From Bimastos eiseni (lineage: Eukaryota > Annelida > Clitellata > Crassiclitellata > Lumbricidae): a stretch of DNA of 64,000 nucleotides. Position numbers and translations under genes: made by a program. The stretch lies in NCBI GenBank assembly GCA_959347315.1, contig OY365819.1:20100877-20164876 (forward strand). Reading direction: 5' to 3'. The notes beneath the pieces are model-generated. The model was given only the letters and a program-made list of their open reading frames with translations. It did no database searches and was not told the DNA's origin. Shown piece by piece: positions 34,540 through 54,500 of this stretch. Numbering within the stretch: the stretch's first letter is position 1; each line of letters opens with the position of its first letter.

Positions 34540-35977
34540 TGAGGGAATGCTGGCAATCAAGAGTAAGCTACTCTGAGCAAACACAAAAGTTGACAAAACG
34601 GTGAAGCAAACACCCAGACTCCAAAATTTAGATTATGCTCCGAGCTAACTCCGCTCAGCTTGAAGAGCGCTCTTGTCTGGGCTCATGCGTACCAGTGGCG
34701 CCATCTTTGGTTGCCAATGTCAACAGAAGTGGACGAGTTGCTATCATCGTTTGTTTGTTTTGTTTCAGCGCCTTGCAGTTTTACAGACTGTCAATCATGT
34801 CACTAAAGTTATGATTAGAATCATGTATAAATTACAGAATTAATTAATTGGAATTTTCCGAATAGTTGTATAAAGCACAGTAAGCTTTTCACATTGGTCT
34901 ATCTATATATTCGGATAGCGCGCAAGCGTAAGCCTATTGCGTTTCAGTATTTGAAAACACACCTCAGACTTCTTGTTTTATGACTATTTGTTAACTCAAA
35001 CAGCGTTAAGTAACTCGACGTGCAATCAATTCATTTATAATTTATATTCATATACAACACCGTCTAGCCCATCTATTCCATCCACAGATCGTATATATAT
35101 TTCTAGTATACCCATTCAATAAATCGGTAGAATACATGCTGTACACACCGCTCTATTTCTCGCAATGTTAGCACTGTATACACTGTAACAGATCCTATAT
35201 CTTCGTTCCTTTCTGTTTTCTTGTCAACAGGATCTTGTACTTGTCATTTCTTTATTTTAGTTTTATTATTGTTATAGCATCAGTTTTATATATTCAAGTC
35301 AAGTCAAAAAGTACTTTGTTGTTCACCAATTGCAAGAGCATTGCAATTATATGTCAGCTTATTTTTGGTAACAATGGGGAAACCAAAATGGATACATTTT
35401 CTCACTAACAGGGTCGCCCAATTTCCCAAGCCACTTCCTTACCAATAGCTTAGTACTTATAGATACCACAACTGGCACAGGTAAACATAGAGCAGTGAAG
35501 CTTTAAATAAGTGCAACATGTATGTGCAATTCCAATAACATAACATTTCTTTAGTGAACTGTCTCAACTCGCTTGTTCTGGCAACTGTTCTCAACTTAAA
35601 CTTAACAGCCAACAGGATAGAAAGCCATTGGAACGAAAACTCCATTTTTATTCAGTATGTAGTGCACTCAAGAGATTGGTCTTGGAAACTTGTTTTCTAA
35701 ATTTATACAATGTTGGAAGACTTGCAATGTCAATCGGTTGTGAACTCCAGAGTAGATTGCTCATTAGCGCTTACAACCCAACCCTGGTCAAAGAGGGATA
35801 ATCAGGGATGTCGGTGCAAATTTTGGAAACCCTCTTGGTTCATGCAAAGCTCATTAACAGGACAAATAGCTTTGTAAAGTCAAATCATTATCTACAGACC
35901 TTGTTATCCTCTAATATTAAATAGCCATTACCTGTGATTAATTGTATTTTATAAATATGAATTTTTAGCAAACGAAA
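34540..35977. other. Upstream region of CFAP157, no gene recognised
   Basis: AT-rich sequence without simple repeats of note. It must contain the CFAP157 promoter and perhaps a leader exon spliced to the acceptor at 35967-35968, but I cannot place them. No clear TATA box or RFX-type X-box was found by eye. Confidence 0.4.
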
Positions 35978-45103
<9,126 letters not shown>

Positions 45104-45504
45104 TGAAAGAACCCTCTGAATGTCTCTCGTTATACCATCTGGCACTACCATAGAATTTTGTGAACGTAACGTGGAGAAATTGCACCGTGTAGCAGTTGTC
45201 GCACAAAGATTGTCTATTGTTTGCTCACTTGTATTAGAAAGTTTTCAGTTTCGTTGGGTTTCCGTTTAAGTAGGTTTTTAGGAAATTAATGACAGTCCTC
45301 TAACTTTTGTGGCAACTTGTAATTCTAGGACACTGTGAGCCAACTCATTGGGAAATTTGAACGGAAAGAATAGGTTTTGCATGTCCTACTTTTTAGTCCA
45401 AATTACTGAGGTAGATTTTTCAAACTGTCAGATCTGCATGATTCAGGTTGCAGTTGTAATGGACATTGCAATAATGTAAGTAAAAATTTAGTTTTTTCTG
45501 TTAT

Positions 45505-45510
45505 AATAAA
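45505..45510 (+). terminator. Possible proximal poly(A) signal of CFAP157
   Basis: AATAAA lies about 400 bases after the CFAP157 stop codon in AT-rich 3' flank. No transcript evidence is available. The downstream signal at 45910 is an alternative. Confidence 0.35.
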
Positions 45511-45909
45511 TTCACATTTGCCATAGCTGAAGAGAGAGCCGTCCCACTTTTAAAACCATTTTGTTGCCTGTGTAACAGAAGACTGTTTTACATCTATTAT
45601 TTTTTAAATTTAAATAGATTATAAAGTACTTAGAATGCCCTAAACATTACAGCAATATTGTGATTACTTTATGCAAATATTATGAATCCATTTGACTTGC
45701 CATGATGGAACTGTGATCTTTAGAATATTTTTTAGACTCTTTGATGAACCTGCGTTGTTTGTATGATTATGTTAATTATTTTTATCAGGTTGTGTTGTTC
45801 AAATATGATCAGATTAATTATAATTTTTATTTTATCACGATATATTGTTTTATTATGATCAGGTTAATTATTTTACAAAAGTTACATTGTTAATATAATT
45901 GTTTTCTTT

Positions 45910-45915
45910 AATAAA
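45910..45915 (+). terminator. Possible distal poly(A) signal of CFAP157
   Basis: AATAAA sits in TTTAATAAATGCC, about 800 bases after the CFAP157 stop, with GT-containing sequence downstream. It is the last such signal before the LINE-derived sequence at ~46065. Confidence 0.35.
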
Positions 45916-46064
45916 TGCCTCCAAGTGCTTGAACATGGAATGCTAAGTATACTGTAAATGTTAATTATAAACAGAGATAGTCAATTATGGTGTCTTTGGC
46001 TTGTTCGATGTTCTGTTTCGTCTTCTGTTTTCGCTACATTTGTTCACGCTTTCATATACTCCTG

Positions 46065-46400
46065 AATTGACTACTGTAATTCCCTTCAAATTTTTCATCT
46101 AAAGGTTCATCTTTCAAGTCTGCATTCGGTCCTAAATGCGTTCGCTCGAATAATAACACACTTACCATGCTACTCTCACATTTCTACCTTTATGAGTGAA
46201 TAACTGTATAAGCTTCCTATCTCTGCATGTATTAAACTCAAAATCCACGTTCTGGTCTTCAAGCCAAAATGGTGTCTTGCCCAACATATCTAGCTGATGC
46301 AATTCTCTGGCTTCTTTCGACCTCTTCTTCGCATCACCTTCCACTCAGGTCTTAATCTTTTAATTATAGATATCAAAGTAATAGTTCCTCATAATGGAGC
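46065..46400 (+). mobile_element. LINE (L2/CR1-like) reverse transcriptase C-terminal fragment
   Basis: Frames read LDYCNSLQIFHL, then LNAFARIITH, then LPISACIKLKIHVLVFK, matching the order LDYCNSLLxGLP...NAAARLV...LPVxxRIxFKIxxLxFK of L2/CR1-type RT. It is broken by frameshifts and stops and lies between CFAP157 and NCAPD2. Confidence 0.8.
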
Positions 46401-46439
46401 CGTCCTTTATTGCAATTGTTCCTCACTTTGTAATGGGCT

Positions 46440-46553
46440 GCCTCCATTTTTCAAATTTCTGGTGGGGCAAAATTCAAAAAGTGGGGGGCAAAAAATATTT
46501 TTCGCAATTTTTGAGATTATGCCCCCCACTTTCAAAACCTTGTTACACCTCTG
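46440..46553 (-). mobile_element. Fragment of the CAGGGGTGTAACAAG-ended MITE family
   Basis: Right end CCCACTTTCAAAACCTTG then TTACACCTCTG, the complement of the 32630 element's left end, with a GTGGGG-rich interior. The other terminus is lost. Confidence 0.65.
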
Positions 46554-47273
46554 TATGAGGCCGAGACTTCATGACCAAATTATTCTTAGGGCGGACAGTT
46601 TTATGAGAAAGTTTTTGATAAGAAGGCTTTGTTTCATTTAAGACTGCAAACTGCAGTGGGATATAAGCTAACAGTAGATGGAAAAACAACTAATATTCCA
46701 CCCACGATCTCGCCATTGCCTAAAATACAAGGCTTCAACCGACTTCAATACAAATCCGGCATTGTAATCGGGTCAATCAATATAAAGAATAATAAGCTGA
46801 CAAGTGGACATGAACGGCTATAATTATTATGGTCGCTATTGCACCAACCTACACCAGCAATAGTTGCCAAGTCTGTGGAAATTGAGTTATGTTTATAAAA
46901 AAAATCAGGTAACTTGATTCAAGCTACTGGGCATACCATGTATACACCATGATTTATACTATTCGATAGTAGGCCTATAATAATCTCGATTCAAAGTTTC
47001 TGTGTTATTACGTCATTAAAACTAGACTCCATAGTATGACATGTAACCTATATTTACGCGCAAGAAAATACTTCAATCTGATTGGACGAAAATAGTTGAA
47101 TCGCGGCGAAATTTGAAGTTTGTCAAAGTTGTAAGTTTTGTAATCAACTTGTTACTTCCTGTAAGTAGCTTTTATTCGCTAGGACCGACTACTACCTCTA
47201 ACGAATAATGATTGCCCTGAAGGACAAATGATTGACTTCGGCATATCATACCTCGATTACAATCAGGGCCGTA

Positions 47274-47453
47274 CCGAGCTATAATTGCGCCCTGTGCCTA
47301 GCTAATTGCACCCTGTGCTTAGCATCAATATGGCGCCCCACATTTTGAAAGTGTGCATTTTGTGGAATAATAAGTTATTCCATCCTGAAATTTGGGCTCT
47401 TTCCACATTTGCACCCTGGGCCTAGGCCCCGCTGCCACCTCAGTACGGCCCTG
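47274..47453. mobile_element. hAT-type MITE, 180 bp, 8 bp target duplication
   Basis: Ends CAGGGCCGTACCGAG and complement of CAGGGCCGTACTGAG (14 of 15). Flanks ATTACAAT (47266-47273) and ATTGCAAT (47454-47461) agree at 7 of 8. Confidence 0.85.
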
Positions 47454-47686
47454 ATTGCAATCAGGGTTCCAGTCCATTCCAACAATGCCCGCAATGGGCC
47501 AATTACTGTGCATATTTATATATATTTTTTTAATCTTTTCTCAAGTAAAAGAATTATTATTATGACTGTGTTAAAGTGTATAAACTGGCAATGAACATAA
47601 AATATACTGATTCGCATCTGCTGATAATTATAATGCAATCTGTTGTTGTTGATCATTATGCTGACTGTATAGCATGGAGCTTCTGC

Positions 47687-47915
47687 GGCCGAAAGTTCGG
47701 CCCTGAATGCACGAAAAAATACTTTTGTGGCCGAAAGTTCTCCAAAAAATGTCTAAGTACGACACAAACCCTAAAACTGACTCTAAACAACCCTCACGGA
47801 CATTTTAGGGTGCTTTTGTCAGTGCGCATGCGCATAGAACTTTTCCCGCTAAACTTTATATGGGTTCGGCCGTAGAAGTAAAATTTTTGTGTTTATAACG
47901 GCCGAACTTTCGGCC
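47687..47915. mobile_element. Foldback element with palindromic ends
   Basis: Left end GGCCGAAAGTTCGGCC and right end GGCCGAACTTTCGGCC are each nearly self-complementary and also match each other inverted. An internal copy (GGCCGAAAGTTC) lies at ~47730. No target duplication identified. Confidence 0.5.
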
Positions 47916-48535
47916 AAAGACTTATCCGACTATATAATTCTACTTGCAACAGGGTCGCACTGACAAGCTGGGTCCCTCGGCCCCTAATTGGGTCTCCCTT
48001 AGCAATAGGCCACTGTTTAGGATTACTGCAGAAATTTGTGTCTCATGTGTGATGATGGATTACTGGATTGATTAAACATTGATTGATTGATGAACAGGAC
48101 AATTTGAACATCTGACTAGATATTGAAACTGAAGCTGTTAGGGTCAGGTTAATCGTCGTGAAGTCGTTTAGGGCCAGGATTAAGAATGGTGTCCTTTTAG
48201 ACATACATGACAGCCGAATATTCGGCTGCAGAAGCACCACGCTTTAGGCATTTGGAACGTGACTTAGACTTTGTTTAGAACATGTGGTTGTCATATTATT
48301 TGTGAATTGTGTCAATTTGTATTTTCATCTCTTTTGGTGATTCGGTTATGCCCTGTTACCGTTGGTTTTGTTTGCTTGATTTTACCAAACTTGGATGCTG
48401 TTTATTTTTGCTACATGGACACATTGATATGTACCCTTTTTGGGAGGACTAATTTGGTCATTCTGAGTTGGCTCAAGCCCACAATGAAAGAAATATAAGT
48501 GATGTCAGTTCTATATTTTGTGTCACTTTTTACAG
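47916..48535. other. Upstream region of NCAPD2
   Basis: Contains a dispersed 'gggtccctcggcccctaatt' repeat at ~47968-47990. No clear core promoter element or leader exon could be assigned. Confidence 0.35.
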
Positions 48536-48584
48536 CACTGGGGTTAACGATTCCAAGGAAACGATTAACGAAGAGGAAGCAACG
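48536..48584 (+). other. NCAPD2: 5' UTR part of first NCAPD2 coding exon, behind a splice acceptor
   Basis: The pyrimidine-rich run ending CACTTTTTACAG (to 48535) is a good acceptor, so the ATG exon probably starts at 48536 and a non-coding leader exon lies upstream. The ATG at 48585 is preceded by GCAACG, and there is an in-frame match to the conserved CAP-D2 N-terminus from that Met. I could not place the leader exon or the promoter between 45916 and 48535. Confidence 0.6.
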
Positions 48585-51500
48585 ATGAGTTTTGAGTTTG
48601 TTATTCCGATGAGACGCGAGGACCTTCTACAGAGGGCTGGTGTTGCTCAGTATGTAGTCGACGAAGTTTTTCCAGTTCGCAGTTTGGCACAGAAATTGCA
48701 AGGTATGTATTATTGTAATTCAAGTACTTGTGTGTTTCAGTGTAGGGGGATGTAGATCCATGGATAAGACACTGGCATGCAGAGGTTAGGGACAGAGTTT
48801 GATTCCTGTATCCCTGTGAGGTTATTATGAGAATTGATATAGCGTCCCTTCAAGCAACATCTACTCAGGAGTAGATGTTTGGTTCTTCTTTCACTAGCTG
48901 GGGCCTTCTTAAATTAGATATATAACATCAATAATGGGCACCTTGCATGGCTGCGGACAGCTGGATTCGACTCCTGTAATGACCAGTGTTCCCTCTAAGA
49001 TGTGCATGCGCGCACGGGCTTTTGAGCCAGCACACAAGAAGTTAGTTTGCGCACGCAAATGTTTTTCTCGAAAAGCAAATATTAAGGTATATCAATATTT
49101 GACAAGGCAGAACAGAAGTTGCCAAAAATTTGAAGGCTTCTTACGGTGACTTACAAATGATGTATTCATCATCTGCTCTAAGACGCATTTTAGACTAGGG
49201 ACTTTTCTTAGGTTATCAGAACTTATCACCATAGACTCTGCACAAAAAGTGGGAACCATTTATAAAGCATTGCATGCATAAAATTTCTTGTGCACAAGAT
49301 ATTAGAGGGAACATTGGTCATGACTTGTCATCATTCGTTCATACTATATTTCTACTCATGCTGCGTTTTGTTGGTTTTAAAATTAGACGAAGATATTGTA
49401 TTATTAGGCTTTAATAGACACTTTTATTACATATTTGCAGATTGTAAGAAACAGATTAAAACTGATGGCTGTCTGCTGATGCTTTCATCATTTGATTCAT
49501 TTTTCAGCATTTTGACGTAAGTTTCTGTGATATTTTACTTTAAGTTTAATTCTGATCAAGTTAATTAACTTTCTAGTGGCAGAAATTGCTTTTAATTGTT
49601 TAGTATGAGATTCAATTTTGCATCTAAGAGAATTAGCTCAAATCTTATGAAGTTGATGGACTACAAGTGAATTCCAGAAACACATGAAAGGTTGGCGATG
49701 GGTGACTACTCACATAGGTTTTATTGGGTATTTGTTCTTCCTCGAATTCACATGCGGAAATATTTTCCCCGCGAGCATATGGGACGACAAAATTGCCTCT
49801 GGAGGTCGTGCGAGGAGATCAATGACTAGAGCAGGCTAAAAGTAAGGTGGAGTGCTCTTGAATATAAACAGATGCACTGCCCAAGACACAGTGCCAGACA
49901 ATCGAGGAGTTCCTTTAATGAATGCGCTGCTGGACTGGGAGCCAGTGGAGGAAATCCTACATGTACACAGAGATTTGACCAAATCTAGGAACACCGCCAA
50001 TCATACGTGCAGCGGCCTGAAGAACCCATTCAAGGGTTGCAATTGGAGCCCACAGTTGAGAGAGAGAGAGGAATAGTTGTCTAATCAATGAATGATTAGA
50101 CAATTGTCTATTGATCTGCTCTCATTAATAATAATGATAATGATCTTTGTAGTTCAGCTGTTGAGTCGTCAGATGACGTAATTCAACATATGTACTTTAA
50201 ACTGACACAGTAATGGTCGCTTGTGGTTGATCTCTATGATTAGTAAAGACACTCATTTTGCTGTTTCCTTTCAGACATTTTGAAAGTGTTGATATGGAGT
50301 TGAAACTGAACACTTGGGATTTGCTGCTTCAGGGTTAGTTTCAATAGCTACTGACATTTAATTAACGGATAAATTCCGTCTGACTGTGCCATTTCTTTTA
50401 GAGTTTTAGTCAGCATCAAGTAAGCATAAAATGTATAAAATGAAGTGCCAATCAATTGTACTCTTGTCTGGGTTCAGACAAATTTATTTTAAACATGTGC
50501 AGCACTGGTTATAATTGAAGCCTTCATCGGAAGAACCGCAGAAGTCCATTTTCGGTTTATTGATATATCCCCCCAAAATTTTTTTTAAATCTACAGTTGT
50601 GATATATCTGTATACTTTAAAAATGTGTTAAAATCTACAGATGTTACATATGTATACTTTACAAAAATTTTTAAGTCTACAGATATAATATATCTGTAGA
50701 TTTAAAAAGTTGTTTGGGGGATATATCAATAAACCGAAACTGGACTTCCGCGGTTCTTCCGATGAAGGCTTCAATCGCTCGTCACAAAATTTTTCATGTC
50801 TATGTTATTTGTGAGGCATCTATGACTACCCATTGATTTTTTGGTGAAAAGGTGCTACATAAATGCCCAGTTGCATGCAAGCGCATACTTAAGCGCCATT
50901 CAGACTTTATCTGTTTGGTCTTGATCTTTGTAGTGATGACCGTCCAGTCAAATACTTTGGTCAAGGTTTTAGAGGGTGAACTTGATGCAGACAGTCGACT
51001 GAAACACCTGAATGCTCTCAAGATGAACTGCTACCTGATGTGTCAGTTTTGTCAGAAGTTTGAGACTGCTGTTTCAAAGCCAGCAAATGCTCTTGCTACA
51101 GCCACTGTTAAGGTGAGCTGTAGTTTAAGGCAAGCTGGGATAATAGTGTTCTACTCTCCTATTTAGATTTCTGCCTCTTCGGCAGGTTCGCATGTCCAAT
51201 GTTGGCACTTCTCTCTGTTCTGTTCCTCCTCCTTCATCTTCTTGTAGTCACCCCTTCCATCATCCAGTCCAAAATCATTTTTCTTGGTCTTACTCTTGTT
51301 TTCTTTCCCTTCATTTTTTCCGTCAATGATGTCTCGTAGTAGGGAGTCGCCTCTTAGTATGTGTCCAATCCATTTCTTTTGTCATTCTCTTAAGTTATCT
51401 TCATAATTGATCTTTTCTCTCCTACTATTTGTAATACCTTACGATAATAGTGTACAACTATATATATTTCTGCAGATGATAAGATATCTTGATGAAGACC

Positions 51501-54500
51501 TTTGCTGACGTGATGGGCTGACTAGTCTAATCTTTATGGTTCTAATTTTGGCTAAATTATTAAATTGTATTTTTTTTGCAGCAGTTTAAGAGAATTGAGG
51601 AATATTAGAAAATAACTATTTACCAGTTGAACACTTGTTAGGATTTAAGAAATGGATCATCTTACAACTGATCATCGATTTGGTTTATTTTTCCAGGGCA
51701 GAAAGAAGTCCGCAAAGGCATCTACGTCAGAGGGAGAGAATCTAGATTGGGAGAGTGGTCGAGAGGACGCAGTCAAAGCCTTGCTGCAGCTGCTGCAACT
51801 GGGCATCAACCGTCTTTGGACTCCACCTATCGTGGAAGAAGAGTTTATCAAGTATGCATAAGGCTTTGTTGTCCATGAGAGTGTTACACAAATAGCCAAC
51901 CAGTTACTTTTATTAATTAGCAATGGTGTTTGATGCACAAAGAAACAGCCCAATGGTGCAAAAGAGAGAGAGAGAGACAGAGAGAGAGAGACACGGGAGA
52001 GAGAGAGACAGACAGACAGTGGCAGAGAGAGGCAGAGATAGTGACAGAGAGACATAAACAGAGAGAGAGAGACAGACAGTGAAAGACAGTGACAGAGAGA
52101 GAGAGACAGACATAAACAGAGAGAGAGAGAGAGACCAAGAGAGTGAGAGGAAGCATTGTGCCTTCTATGGCTCTGTTTATCTGGGATGATCACCCATTGA
52201 CACCCAGAGACGTGCAGAATTAACAACTCTCCCTCGTCTCCTTGTACTATCAGTTCTTTGAACTCTAGCGACTGTCATATCAACCTTCTCCATGTCTTGC
52301 TTTCCGAAGTCACGTCCCTTAGTTCCTATAGGTTCATTCCGGTTTTTTCGTGTATCTCGTCCGTCCATTTTTTCATTGGGTGCCCTCTTTTCTTCCTTCC
52401 TTCTCCACATGCCAGCATCATTTCCTTTTCGACTCAGGGATTAAAAATGTAAACCATGAATAATAACCATTACCATCAATTTATTGATCCAAACAAATAT
52501 AGAAAGTAACATTTCCTCTTGCTACGAAAAAGTATTTTATTGGACACAAGAGGGAGTCCAAAAAGGACCAAGGTCCTGATGGCTAGGATCACCTATATAT
52601 TTCAAATGACTGTTGTGGGTATATGCAAGGGAACTTCTGTATAAAGAGAGTCATGCTAAGATATGCTGTGGTTCTGTTTGTTTTCTATTTTCAAAAAGGT
52701 GATTGCTTTTTATATCCAAGTTGCTGATTGCATTACTAAAATAGTAAAAAGTTATAAAGACGTGTATATTGTTTCTTCGTAGCCTGGTATCAAATGTCTG
52801 CTATAAGCTGCTTGAAAATCCCAGTGTCTCCAAAAACAAGGCTTTGAGGGACACTATTTTTCAGCTGCTTGGAATCATGGTTAAACGGTTTAACCATGCC
52901 ATTGGTATGTTAGCCTAGCTTTCACTTCAGTCGGTCTAGCTATCAGTTAATTCTTACTTTTGTTGTTTTGTTGTTTTGCATTGATGTCTTAAGTGTCTGT
53001 TGAAAAATTATCATGCTGTAATATGATGTCACCCTCTTTGCCTAAAGCAAGGTTGTCAAACCTTTTTAAGTTGTGGGCCAGCGGCAATATCTTTGCAGCC
53101 AAGTGGTGGGCCAGGGTACTGAAGGCACATGAGCAAAACAGGAGTTGGGATCTGGTGTACTCTGTGATTCTGTCCCTAGAAACTTTGACATATCTTGAAT
53201 TGTGCATTTTTGACATAGTGTCAACTTAGGCTTCAAAAATCTTTAATTTGATCTTCATTATCAGTCAAAAACTCACTAATACTTAAAATGAAAAATTTGA
53301 ACAAATTTGTCGAATTGTATGGTCTTTAGGCAAGACTACACGGGCCTTAAAATTATCATTGGTGGGCCAGAAATGGTCTGTGGGTTGCCTGTGAGAGAAT
53401 GATCAATGTACATTTTATGCCTAGTGTGCTTCGTTCGTAGAGGGTGGTAGAAAGTGAGCGAATGAAGGTGTGGAGGAAAGTTGAAGTTACATTCTGTGTC
53501 TGGTTATTTTTGAGTGGATATTCAATGTGGGCAAGGAATGTATGAAGACACTTATTATTGCACAGTTTAAGTCCCCCTCATTGGAGGATTCTTAATAATA
53601 TATTAGAAGAGAAATGTCATTAAGTCAAGAAATCGAGTTTCCTCATAATTATGGTGTACTATATAAGCTGTATACTGATGACACTCATGCAAATCTGCAC
53701 TCCCCTCTCTGTGTCGCAATTAGAGCTGTGCACATCTGTCTCCCTGCCTACCTTTCTCTCTCTGTTTGTCTCTCTTTGATCTCTTTCTAGCTCTCTTTGT
53801 CCCTCTCTTGCTCTGTGTAATGGTAATTTTAATAATATTAGGGAAATGTCTGTCATGAATGCAAGGGAATTGTGGGTGGAACGGAGGGGGCATGTGAAGG
53901 GGAGTGACAGGAGCATGGAAAGGGGTGGAAGGTAGAGGGTGCTGGGCAAGGGAAGTGGAGTAGGAGGGTGATTATTATTGAATTCACCGACTTTCGATAA
54001 CCGTTTTTAAGCTCTTTTGTTTGTCAGTATATGAAATATTCATCAATGGAACAAATTTATCCGCTTAATTAAACATTTAGTGTTAAAATGTCATATTTGC
54101 TATATGCTTTTCCTCTGCAGGATGTACGCTGAAAATGCTTCAGCTTCTGCAGCAGTTTGAACACTTGGCATCTCCCTTGGCACAGGCTGTCGATCTGTTT
54201 GTCAACAGTTTTGGTGTCAGAGCCATTGTTTCTGAGATCATGAGGTGGGCACTGGGCAGGCAGAGTCAGTTTAGTGTAGTATATAAGGCGATCTAGACTC
54301 TAGAGCAGCGTTTCCCAAACTGTTGCGCAGAGCCCTAGGGTTTCGTGAGGTTAAGACAAGGGTTCTGCGGAAAACCTTCTGTGAACAAATGGAGGACTTT
54401 TGCTTAACATCAGTGTGTTTCTTTACATGCAAGAGAATTCACATGTCATTGTCATCGATATTTGTGTTATTTTTCTGTCTCCATTAATCTAATCTTGGCC

